Below are positions 1-6,972 of a DNA stretch of 7,318 nt, one piece after another (positions within the stretch are counted from its first letter, which is position 1; every line of letters begins with the position of its first letter). The DNA is from an uncultured Verrucomicrobiota bacterium (GTDB lineage Bacteria; Verrucomicrobiota; Kiritimatiellia; RFP12; UBA1067): positions 1 through 7,318 of the forward strand of contig CALCDB010000135.1 in the NCBI GenBank assembly GCA_937901395.1, in the 5' to 3' direction. The position numbers and the translations under genes are program-made. The notes under the pieces were generated by a model. That model did not search any database and was not told the origin of the DNA. It saw nothing but the letters and a program-made list of their open reading frames with translations.

Positions 1-2970
1 TCCATTCTCCTCGAATGCCGCGAACGCCTTCAATATCTTCACCGAATCTGCGATCTTTCCCGCCGCTATCATCCCTCGCATAAAGATGAAGGTATCGCGT
101 CCCCAATCAAGAAACCATGGATACCCCGCGATGATGGTCTTGAACTCATCGCGCTTCACGATATATAATTCAATCGCGCGCTTCAATGCCTCGCCCATCG
201 CTTGTGTCGATAGCACTGAAAAATTATCCATTCCCCAATTTAATTTCTCCACCGCCAAATCGCCATATAGCCCGTATATCGTTGTTGTCTCGCCCAATTT
301 AAGATCCGCCGAAATCCATCCCGGCGAGAATAAATCGCCCGCGCCATCCTGTCCGCGTTCCGCCTCTTCGGGATGCGCCACATTATATGACCACTGCTCC
401 TCATGGTGATATATGCCATTCTCAAGCCGCATCTCGAACTTCTCGTCATACGGAGAGAATATAAACCCATTCTGAGTTTCCCTTGTCGCTTTCGGGAAAA
501 GTCTTTCCGCGCCCATGAAGGCCTTGGTTACCGTATGGAAGCTACGCCACTCGATATCTGGCCGAAACACCAATCTTACCTGATCTCCGATATCGTTTTC
601 CCCTACATCATAACGCGTAACCCTCATCCGCACCGCGTTTGCCGCATTTGCAAGCGATACTTCAATCGCGAAAGCCGTCTCCTTGCCCATCCCGCACGGC
701 ACTCTGAAATCCCACTTCGCCCCCTTGCCCGCAGGATCCGCGGTGAACCTAATTACGCATTTGCTATCAAGCTCGCGCGTATATCCTTCACGCTGCAACC
801 AGCAGCGCATGCGCGACCAAAGATTGATGCGATCCGATGGAACGTTCGGATTGGGATTCGCCGCGAATATCGCATCGTATTGACTCGCGATTCGCCCAAA
901 CCCGATTCTCATCTGCGAGGATGCTCCCGCACCATTCGAGAGAATCGTGCGATAATCGGGGTTTTGACGAACCTCATTGCCGAACAACGCGAGTTTAACC
1001 GCCGCCTTCTTCTCCGTCGGCGGAACCAGGAAACGCGAGCGCATCCGTTCCGCGCGTCGCCCATCGTTGCTGTAGATGCTTATGTCTAAATATAATTCAC
1101 GACATTTCGTTCCATCGCCCTTGTAATGCGGAGCGTCAAATACTACCCGATGATCGTTCGAGCGAAATACTCGTATCGTCTTGTTCGTTTGTGGCTCGGT
1201 TAACCTCATCCGAAAATGCGATGGTGCCGATACTTCCACCCACTGCCCTTCTGGCACTACCACATCGCGATTCTCATCGCGCGGAATCATGATGTGGAAT
1301 AATGGCGTGGGTGAATTCATCTCCACGTAACCGCGTGAATCCGCATCACTCTTCGCAGTCTCTTCAAGCGGCGAGTCCGCAACCGCCAATACCTCGCCTG
1401 GCTCCAACCATATCGTGGAATCAAGATTGCATTTCCTTCCGGTGATTAAATCATATCCGCTATGCTTGTCTTTCGCATGCTCCCAATCGATGTTTACCCC
1501 GTTCGCGCAATCAAGATTCGCCAATATTAGTATATCGTCCCTGCGAACCGCCAATGTATTGCCAACTCCGCGAGTAATTACCTCGAGATGCCCAGCTCCG
1601 GCGAAATTGGGATGAATCGTGAGAATGAGATTGAGCCGCGCGATGAGATCGACGATGTTTTTCTCCGATCCCCAATTTAGTTTGTTCTTTCCATGCACGT
1701 CAATCTTCTCTTCGCATAGCCACTCTACTCCATTGGCGATTCCCCAAGCTCCTTGCCAAGAAAGCATCGCCGCCAGCGTTACCCGCAAACGCGCATATCT
1801 CTCGCCTCCCTTTGCCAAGCGGTCATTGTCGTGCGTCTCGGCGAAATGAACCAACGTTCCGTATTTCTCGCTTCTCCTGATCGCTTCTGGCAGATACCAC
1901 TCGAATGCATTGCGATCATACGTCTGGAAAATCTCCGAATACGCCCAATCAAGTCCCGCGACCGCCAATAGATTGTCCGTTACCTTTATGTCGCCGCCCA
2001 ACCCCTCCAACATGAAGATGGTATCGGGGTACTCCTCGCGAACTCTGGCTACGATATATTCCCATGTCGCCTGCGGAATCATATACCCAGCATCACAGCG
2101 AAATCCATCTACCCCGATTCTACACCAGAAGATGAATACGTCCGCCATATATGTGCGAAGCTCGTTGTTGGAATAGTCAAGCTCTACTAAATCCGCCCAC
2201 TTTACTCCCCACGCGCCAGGCGAAATAAAATGCCCGTCCGCTTCTCTATTAAACCAGTCTGGATGGTGCGTCTGCAAAGTAGAGGCCCAGCCCGTATGAT
2301 TCGCCGGCAAATCAATGAACATCAGCCCTTTCTTCGCATGCACCGCGCCAATCAATTCCTTGAACTGATCCAATGGCGTCGCGTATTCATCGAACTCCGC
2401 CATCGCCGGATCGACCGAAAGAAAGTCCGTCGCCGCGAATGGGCAGCCATATTCCCCCATCACCGCGTATGTAGTCGGAACCGGAAATGGCGGCAATGTC
2501 TGAATTATGCCGAAACCCATCCGATCCATGATATGCGGTAATCTGCGCACGATCTCGCGGAAGCTGCCGAATTGCCTCGGAAATACGCAATAGATGGAAT
2601 TGTTCTTGCGGGTCTCCGCGCTCACTACCTTGATATGAGTATTAGCGCCTTCCGGCCATTCCGGAACACATGAGCCCTCCGCAAAGAAACATGCCTTGCC
2701 CGAAAAAATGCCAACCTCGTTCAATGGTATGTCAACCTTGTATACGCCGGGAACTACTTCCTCCATCGGAATGTCGTGCCACGCCTTCGCTAATGGCGTT
2801 TCGCCTCGATCTGTCTCCGCGATGATCTCGCGCCTGCGAATGCGCGCATTCCCGATGTTCGTCCTGAAGGCCGCCCGTCCCTTGCGATGATGCGTAAGCG
2901 TAAGCGTTACCGTAAGCGTATCTCCACGCCACTTCAACAAAAAATCTTCTGGTTTCGGTGATTGTATCAT
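1..2970 (-). CDS. Two-domain glycogen debranching enzyme: GH13 plus GDE_C (amylo-alpha-1,6-glucosidase), 3' end beyond the window
   Basis: The frame is open for 990 codons from ATG at 2970 to the left edge with no stop. The GH13 set is complete. Region I is DLPANHTG (220-227). Region II is GVDGFRCDAG, with nucleophile D293. Region III is FMLEGLGG, with acid/base E322. Region IV is FAETHDNDRL, with D381. A beta-rich segment (about 12-115) precedes the barrel. An amylase-type C domain (about 460-532, ending LEPGEVLAV) and another beta-rich segment (about 550-650) follow it. Residues about 657-910 resemble the N-terminal domain of bacterial debranching proteins (YDAIFAANPNPNVPSDR, RCWLQREGY). 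From about 915 the GDE_C toroid begins: AGYPWFLDWGRDTFIFMRG (948-966) is its signature, also recognisable in eukaryotic debranching enzyme. Its catalytic acids should lie past the edge; I estimate about 300 residues are missing. No signal peptide, so it probably acts on internal glycogen. The ATG overlaps the isomerase stop (ATGA), with GAGGG 10 bases upstream. Whether the GH13 half is a transferase or a hydrolase is not decided. Confidence 0.9.
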   Translation of the reverse strand, partial: MIQSPKPEDFLLKWRGDTLTVTLTLTHHRKGRAAFRTNIGNARIRRREIIAETDRGETPLAKAWHDIPMEEVVPGVYKVDIPLNEVGIFSGKACFFAEGSCVPEWPEGANTHIKVVSAETRKNNSIYCVFPRQFGSFREIVRRLPHIMDRMGFGIIQTLPPFPVPTTYAVMGEYGCPFAATDFLSVDPAMAEFDEYATPLDQFKELIGAVHAKKGLMFIDLPANHTGWASTLQTHHPDWFNREADGHFISPGAWGVKWADLVELDYSNNELRTYMADVFIFWCRIGVDGFRCDAGYMIPQATWEYIVARVREEYPDTIFMLEGLGGDIKVTDNLLAVAGLDWAYSEIFQTYDRNAFEWYLPEAIRRSEKYGTLVHFAETHDNDRLAKGGERYARLRVTLAAMLSWQGAWGIANGVEWLCEEKIDVHGKNKLNWGSEKNIVDLIARLNLILTIHPNFAGAGHLEVITRGVGNTLAVRRDDILILANLDCANGVNIDWEHAKDKHSGYDLITGRKCNLDSTIWLEPGEVLAVADSPLEETAKSDADSRGYVEMNSPTPLFHIMIPRDENRDVVVPEGQWVEVSAPSHFRMRLTEPQTNKTIRVFRSNDHRVVFDAPHYKGDGTKCRELYLDISIYSNDGRRAERMRSRFLVPPTEKKAAVKLALFGNEVRQNPDYRTILSNGAGASSQMRIGFGRIASQYDAIFAANPNPNVPSDRINLWSRMRCWLQREGYTRELDSKCVIRFTADPAGKGAKWDFRVPCGMGKETAFAIEVSLANAANAVRMRVTRYDVGENDIGDQVRLVFRPDIEWRSFHTVTKAFMGAERLFPKATRETQNGFIFSPYDEKFEMRLENGIYHHEEQWSYNVAHPEEAERGQDGAGDLFSPGWISADLKLGETTTIYGLYGDLAVEKLNWGMDNFSVLSTQAMGEALKRAIELYIVKRDEFKTIIAGYPWFLDWGRDTFIFMRGMIAAGKIADSVKILKAFAAFEENG
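2892..2921 (-). repeat. In-frame hexanucleotide tandem repeat near the start of the debranching enzyme
   Basis: Five imperfect 6-base units of the type GCGTAA (plus strand) follow each other. The first two are identical, the third reads GCGTTA, the fourth CCGTAA, and the last GCGTAT. On the coding strand they produce an alternating Thr and Leu/Val stretch, TLTVTLTLT (residues 18-26), which would form a beta strand. Because units are two codons long, gain or loss of a unit keeps the reading frame and changes the strand by two residues. Confidence 0.6.
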
Positions 2971-3779
2971 TTTCCCCATACCCTCTTTAAATGCGCCAAG
3001 CCCTCGCGAAGCGCTTCTTCGGTAACTCCGGTGTTCGGCTCCAATACCAGATGGTGCGAGGCCTCCGCCATTGACTTCATTGCCGCGAAATCAACCTTTC
3101 CCTCGCCTGGCGGCAGATGATCGTCTCCGCCATTGGAATCGTTGATATGCATGCCAAATGGCTGCGGAATATCCTGCGCCCAACCGTTTACCCTCCTCAC
3201 GAAATCATGCCCGGTATCGAACCATGGCTTTACCCACTCTCCCGCTACTTCCGCGATCTCCCACTCCGCCGGGAACCCTTCCAGATACGGCAAGTTCTCC
3301 AAACCCAAAACTACCTTGCTCTCCTCCAATACTGGCGCGAGCTCATCCAGCTCGTGCTTGAATGCGTCTAATATCTTCTTGCCGCGCTTGATCCGCCTCG
3401 CCATCGCTCGCGACTTGATCAATCCATTGCACGCTACCCTGCCCGCATGCAATACCACCGCATCCGCACCCATTTCCGCCGCGAACTTGATATTCTTCTT
3501 GATGTGCGCCTTCGCTATTCCGCGCGCCTCCTCGTCTTCACTCGCCAACTGATATAATTCTGGATATCCCATTGGCGCGGAAAGCGGAACTGGACAAAAC
3601 GCGTGAATGCTGCCTACTGGTATCAAGTCGAGATGCTCCTTGATTTCCTTCGCTTGCAAATCCGTCGTGCAGAACCCGAGCTCCAACTCATCGAAACCAA
3701 GCTCCACCGCCTTCTCGGCGATAGCCACGCCCGATTCGATTCTCAGGTTGCACCAATTCGTGGAAAGCGCAAATTTCAT
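2967..3779 (-). CDS. Sugar phosphate isomerase/epimerase-like TIM-barrel protein (AP endonuclease 2 / xylose isomerase-like fold)
   Basis: The 270-residue protein matches the xylose-isomerase-like TIM-barrel superfamily, whose members use a divalent metal to isomerise or epimerise sugars, or in some cases cut abasic DNA. Visible barrel motifs, in order: LSTNW (5-9), LELGFC (33-37 region), VVLHAG (108-113), LGLENLP (158-164), PWFDTGHD (185-192), FGMHINDSNGGDDHLPPGEG (208-227) and LVLEPN (244-249). E161, D188, H211 and E247 fall where the four metal ligands of the family sit. The HxxD...H.PPGEG loop is typical of the sugar isomerase branch rather than endonuclease IV, which has more metal ligands. 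There is no signal peptide, so it is cytoplasmic. Its ATG overlaps the holB stop (ATGA), with AGGA about 10 bases upstream, and its stop overlaps the ATG of the debranching enzyme the same way. That coupling hints at a role in carbohydrate metabolism, but the substrate cannot be read from the sequence. Confidence 0.86.
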   Translation of the reverse strand: MKFALSTNWCNLRIESGVAIAEKAVELGFDELELGFCTTDLQAKEIKEHLDLIPVGSIHAFCPVPLSAPMGYPELYQLASEDEEARGIAKAHIKKNIKFAAEMGADAVVLHAGRVACNGLIKSRAMARRIKRGKKILDAFKHELDELAPVLEESKVVLGLENLPYLEGFPAEWEIAEVAGEWVKPWFDTGHDFVRRVNGWAQDIPQPFGMHINDSNGGDDHLPPGEGKVDFAAMKSMAEASHHLVLEPNTGVTEEALREGLAHLKRVWGK

Positions 3780-4546
3780 GGTAGCGTGATCCTATCTAAC
3801 ATAAAGGCAATTACCATCTCGTCGTTCATCGACTTCTCTACCTGACGAAACGCGTCTTCCACCGCCTCGATATTGCGAAACGCCAAATATCGCGGAACCT
3901 TGTTCTCAATCATGATCTCGCGTGCGAATTTCATGATGGTCTTGAAAAATTGCTTTCTCGCCAATGCTACTTCGCTATCCTCGACCGAATCCTTCATCTC
4001 CTTGAGAATGCCAGTCAACGCCGCCGCGTCACGTCCATTGAACGCATCCAGCATCGCCGCGTAGATTTCGCTATCGGTAACTATTCCCTCTGGTAATGGC
4101 AAATCGACTCTCTGCGAACGCGAAATGATCGTCGGCAACAATCCATCGGGACGATCCGTGATCATCAGATACATGGTTTTCGGCGTCGGTTCTTCCAAAG
4201 ATTTCAGAAATGCGTTCGAGGCGTTTTGATTGAGCCGATCCACTCCGTATATTACCCCTACCTTCCAACCGCCAGAATACGAAGTTGCCGCCATTGGCTT
4301 GATGATATGCGCGCGAATTGAATCGATCTTGATCTCTCTCGCCTTGCCTTCCGGAAACAACATCGCCACATCAGGGTGAGTTTTGGCAACGAGTTGCTCG
4401 TGCCCCTCCGGAAACAACTTCTCCAATATCCGCTCTGCCAATTCCTGCGCATTGCCGCGAATATCCCCAACGATTAAATATCCATGTGCGGCGCGCCCGG
4501 AATCAATGGCGTTGCTTATGCGATCAAAGGCCTCACCGACTTCCAT
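3776..4546 (-). CDS. holB: DNA polymerase III subunit delta' (clamp loader), degenerate form
   Basis: Delta' is the non-ATPase stator of the clamp loader that places the beta sliding clamp on primed DNA. The 256-residue protein has the AAA+ core: HGYLIVGDIRG (21-31) where the P-loop would be but without GKT, as expected for delta'; THPDV (56-60); then VDRLNQNASNAFLKSLEEP (102-120), the most typical clamp-loader signature, and IISRSQRV (140-147). Two features are unusual. The four-Cys zinc module normally found before THPD is gone, with no Cys in the protein. The SRC motif reads SRS. The protein is short beside the 334 residues of E. coli, mostly in the C-terminal collar domain. I chose ATG at 4546 because GGGAG lies 5 bases upstream; an in-frame TTG at 4558 would add four residues but sits inside that site. 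It overlaps tmk by 31 bases and ends in an ATGA overlap with the next gene. Confidence 0.9.
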   Translation of the reverse strand: MEVGEAFDRISNAIDSGRAAHGYLIVGDIRGNAQELAERILEKLFPEGHEQLVAKTHPDVAMLFPEGKAREIKIDSIRAHIIKPMAATSYSGGWKVGVIYGVDRLNQNASNAFLKSLEEPTPKTMYLMITDRPDGLLPTIISRSQRVDLPLPEGIVTDSEIYAAMLDAFNGRDAAALTGILKEMKDSVEDSEVALARKQFFKTIMKFAREIMIENKVPRYLAFRNIEAVEDAFRQVEKSMNDEMVIAFMLDRITLP

Positions 4547-5154
4547 ACTAACTCCCAAGTTTCATCCACGCCGCCATTCGCGTCAATTACCCGAATGCGT
4601 TCCGGCTCCGCCTTCGCGATGGCCTCGAACCCATCCCTCAAACGCTGGTGAAATTCATCGCCAGCGCGTTCAATGCGATCCGCCATCGTGTTGGTGGCCG
4701 CCTCCCGCTTGCGCATACGCTCGCTCGCCACTCCCGGCTCTACCGATAATAGCAACGTGATGTCTGGCCGCGCTCCATCGCAGGCGAAATCATTCGCGAG
4801 CCGTATCACCTCGAGCGGCAATCCCCGCCCATACCCCTGATACGCGAGCGTCGAATCGCTGAAGCGATCGGAAATTACCCACGCCCCGCGCCGAAGCGCC
4901 GGCGATATTACCTCGTTCACGAGTTGCGCACGCGCCGCCAAGAACAACAATAACTCCGCGCGATCGCATGGCGCATCCTCGCACTGATCCTTGATTAATG
5001 TGCGAATCTGCTCCGAAAGCCAAGTGCCGCCGGGTTCGCGCGTCAATACTACCTCAATCCCCAACTTCTCCAACGCTTCCTTAAGGCGCTTCACTTGCGT
5101 GGACTTCCCGCAGCCCTCGCCCCCTTCAAACGTGATGAACCGCCCTAAGGACAT
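4516..5154 (-). CDS. tmk: Thymidylate kinase (dTMP kinase)
   Basis: This enzyme phosphorylates dTMP to dTDP with ATP in the cytoplasm, the last step specific to dTTP synthesis. The 212-residue length is normal for the family. The P-loop is FEGGEGCGKST (residues 9-19). It is followed by TREPGGT (38-44), which contacts the nucleotide, then SDRFSDSTLAYQG (95-107) carrying the DR motif, and the LID segment about 145-176 with several Arg residues (ERMRKR, ADRIERAG). The P-loop lacks the extra Arg of type I enzymes, so it looks like the bacterial type II form with basic residues in the LID. The ATG lies one base after the GH84 stop; the nearest purine-rich stretch (GGAAGAG) is about 13 bases away, so translation probably depends on coupling to GH84. 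The 3' end overlaps holB by 31 bases. Adjacent tmk and holB is a common bacterial arrangement. Confidence 0.97.
   Translation of the reverse strand: MSLGRFITFEGGEGCGKSTQVKRLKEALEKLGIEVVLTREPGGTWLSEQIRTLIKDQCEDAPCDRAELLLFLAARAQLVNEVISPALRRGAWVISDRFSDSTLAYQGYGRGLPLEVIRLANDFACDGARPDITLLLSVEPGVASERMRKREAATNTMADRIERAGDEFHQRLRDGFEAIAKAEPERIRVIDANGGVDETWELVWKSVRPLIA
4552..4556 (-). promoter_or_regulatory. Ribosome binding site of holB
   Basis: GGGAG is complementary to the 16S rRNA tail and lies 5 bases before the ATG at 4546, inside the end of tmk. It is the best-formed Shine-Dalgarno site in the window and decides the holB start against the TTG at 4558, whose own first bases form part of it. Confidence 0.65.
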
Positions 5155-5155
5155 C

Positions 5156-6952
5156 TTACTTTACGAACTCTTCCATCAACATCAGTTCATCGTCGGAATC
5201 GACGTCGAACTTGAATTGATTGATCTTGAGCGTAACTGGCTTATCTGAGGTATTGATGTATCTTGCTGCATTCCAGCCATCCTCTACCTTCAGTCGCGCC
5301 TGCATATCCGCCCCCTTGTTCTCGGTGGTAAACGCCTGCCAGGTATTGCCAAAATCCTTCGAAAGCTCAATCCTGCCCTGCTCCGCCGGCTTATCCGAAT
5401 CGAACCTCGCGTGGATGTAATTCACTCTCGCCGTCTTCGGAACGATCAAGCCGAAGAATTCATTCGGCGCGATGGTGGTCTGCTCCATCACTTTCTGGAA
5501 GTGGATGAACTTGCCCTCGCGAGTGGCAATCGGTTTCTTGATCGCCTTCACCGTCGAAATCGCTTCCGGCTGCGCCGTCTTGATCTTAAGCGAATCGGCG
5601 ATCATCTGCTTGATCATCGGTTCCAATACCGTCGTGGCGGTGAGCGGCGCCTTGATATGCCCCTTATCCCCGCTGAATGTCGCCTTCGCGAACTTCTCAC
5701 GGTGCTGCTCGCCGGCTTGCGCCTGCTTCTTCTTGAACTCGATTATCTTCGCCACGATCTTCTTGCGAGTGCTCTCCTTCTTCGCTTGCGAAAGCTCAAA
5801 CGCGAGCTTGCCGATTCTCGCCTGGTAATATTGCGCCTTTATCCACCCCTCGATCTCCCAATAGAGTTGTGGATTCTCCTTCGGCAATTCGGCCTTAAGT
5901 ATTTCGATCGCCTTCAATATCCTATCGAGTTCCGCCGGCCAATTCGTGATGCCGACCGATTCCTCGCGCCGATATCCATGCCCATTCGGTCCCTGATCGG
6001 AATTGTGCGTCGCGAAAACCTTCATCGCCGGCGCTACCTTCTTGGAATAAAGCTTGGTGAAGCTCTCGTTCCACGTCTTTTCGGAATCGAAGTTCTCCGG
6101 ATCTAAGCACCACTTCGCTACCCCGTAAAGCGCGATCTTGTTCGCCTCGCAATTCTCCATCGGGTTCGATACGAAACCCGCGTACTTCGCCGGATCGCAA
6201 CCATACGTGCGCCCCAATAGCAATTTGGTTCGACAATAGTCGTTTACCGGCCAATTCCACCAGATGAATGGCGGCCGCTTAAACGCCTTCGTTATCTTCT
6301 CTACCGCCTCTCCCCTAACATCGGAACAAATCCAACTGCCCGTCCACATGATATTCACTTCGCTCTTGAGCATATCTCCGAGCTTGTATTGGTAATCGTC
6401 CCCGGTTCCCCAATAATGGTTGGGACACATTATCAGCGGTGCGCAATCGCCTTTCTTGTTCAGAAAATCATCCACGATGTGATTGCAAATCGACGCGTGC
6501 CGCTCCGCGTCGGGCCCGCCGAAATCATCGAAGAATGCGGCGAAGGCGCGAAAGCCCAACTTGTACATCGCCTCCAGCTTGTTGTAGAGCGCGGCGTAAT
6601 CCTGCTCGCTCTCGTTGAATGCGCCGCCCAAATGAATCGCCCAATAGAAATGGATGTCGTGCTTCTTCGCTTCCGCCAATAGCTTCTTGAAATCCTCCGC
6701 CTCGTTTTCCGGATAAAGCTCCCTCCACCTACCATGGTGGTATGGATCATCCTTCGGCCCGTAGATGAAGGTGTTCATGCCAACTTCGCCCATGAACTTC
6801 AGTAGCGACATTCTCCCTTCCGTTCCCCATGGTCGCCCGTAATATCCCTCGACTACTCCGCGAAAGGGAATCGCCTCGCCTGCCTCAACCCAAGTCGTCG
6901 GCAACATCAAGCCCGCCAACAACCCCAACTTAAGTAAATTTATCGCTCTCAT
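5156..6952 (-). CDS. Secreted GH84 beta-N-acetylglucosaminidase (NAGidase / O-GlcNAcase-like)
   Basis: The product should remove terminal beta-linked GlcNAc from glycans or glycoproteins by substrate-assisted catalysis, outside the cytoplasm. With the ATG at 6952 it has 598 residues. Residues 1-24 form a signal peptide (MR, then a Leu-rich core, cleavage likely after VEA); there is no lipobox Cys. The catalytic barrel begins at once: RGVVEGYYGRPW (about 31-42), NTFIYGPKDDPYH (60-72), catalytic Asp pair D142-D143 in FAAFFDDFGG, then IMWTG (201-205), WWNWPVNDY (231-239) and SNPMEN (262-267). N233, D238 and N263 correspond to substrate-binding Asn/Asp residues of known GH84 enzymes. A basic helical stretch (about 388-423) leads to a beta-rich C-terminal domain (about 475-585). 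The N-terminal domain found before the barrel in several bacterial GH84 proteins is absent. An in-frame GTG at 6973, abutting the prfA TAA with GGAA 3 bases upstream, would add 7 residues, but it overlaps the promoter. tmk follows after one base. Family assignment is firm; the natural substrate is unknown. Confidence 0.94.
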   Translation of the reverse strand: MRAINLLKLGLLAGLMLPTTWVEAGEAIPFRGVVEGYYGRPWGTEGRMSLLKFMGEVGMNTFIYGPKDDPYHHGRWRELYPENEAEDFKKLLAEAKKHDIHFYWAIHLGGAFNESEQDYAALYNKLEAMYKLGFRAFAAFFDDFGGPDAERHASICNHIVDDFLNKKGDCAPLIMCPNHYWGTGDDYQYKLGDMLKSEVNIMWTGSWICSDVRGEAVEKITKAFKRPPFIWWNWPVNDYCRTKLLLGRTYGCDPAKYAGFVSNPMENCEANKIALYGVAKWCLDPENFDSEKTWNESFTKLYSKKVAPAMKVFATHNSDQGPNGHGYRREESVGITNWPAELDRILKAIEILKAELPKENPQLYWEIEGWIKAQYYQARIGKLAFELSQAKKESTRKKIVAKIIEFKKKQAQAGEQHREKFAKATFSGDKGHIKAPLTATTVLEPMIKQMIADSLKIKTAQPEAISTVKAIKKPIATREGKFIHFQKVMEQTTIAPNEFFGLIVPKTARVNYIHARFDSDKPAEQGRIELSKDFGNTWQAFTTENKGADMQARLKVEDGWNAARYINTSDKPVTLKINQFKFDVDSDDELMLMEEFVK

Positions 6953-6957
6953 AGTGT

Positions 6958-6972
6958 TGAATATTATATTCA
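6958..6972. promoter_or_regulatory. 15-base inverted repeat over the -10 box, possible operator
   Basis: On the minus strand the sequence TGAATATAATATTCA has two perfect 7-base arms around a single central base. It covers the whole TATAAT element and reaches to within one base of a predicted start of transcription. A dimeric repressor site in this position would block RNA polymerase. The repeat is AT-rich and short, so it may simply arise from the -10 sequence and its flanks. No second copy was noticed elsewhere in the window. Confidence 0.3.

Noticed and set aside
382..387. TATAAT on the minus strand inside the debranching enzyme
   Set aside because: The -35 position reads ATCACC, and no start codon of a credible gene follows.
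403..1089. 228-codon plus-strand open frame
   Set aside because: It lies antisense to the debranching enzyme, is rich in Arg with no recognisable motif, and has no neighbouring plus-strand genes or ribosome site.
2705..2710. T run on the coding strand, considered as a terminator
   Set aside because: No GC-rich stem precedes it and it encodes Ile-Phe-Ser inside a continuous reading frame.
2730..2735. A second TTGACA on the minus strand
   Set aside because: At a 17-base spacing the -10 position reads GGCATT, and the site is inside debranching enzyme coding sequence with no gene start after it.
1..2970. Eukaryotic contamination or transfer as explanation of the debranching enzyme
   Set aside because: The gene is joined by an ATGA overlap to bacterial genes, has similar codon use by eye, and its GH13 motifs differ from those of eukaryotic debranching enzyme.
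3133..3552. 139-codon plus-strand open frame
   Set aside because: It overlaps the isomerase on the opposite strand, which has intact metal-site motifs; the Pro/Ser/Cys-rich product shows no domain.
4547..4558. TTG start giving holB four more residues
   Set aside because: The TTG lies within the GGGAG ribosome site that serves the ATG at 4546 and has no upstream site of its own.
5411..6106. 231-codon plus-strand open frame rich in Arg and Leu
   Set aside because: It is the antisense shadow of GH84; the RRLRL-type composition is typical of reading the complement of a real gene.
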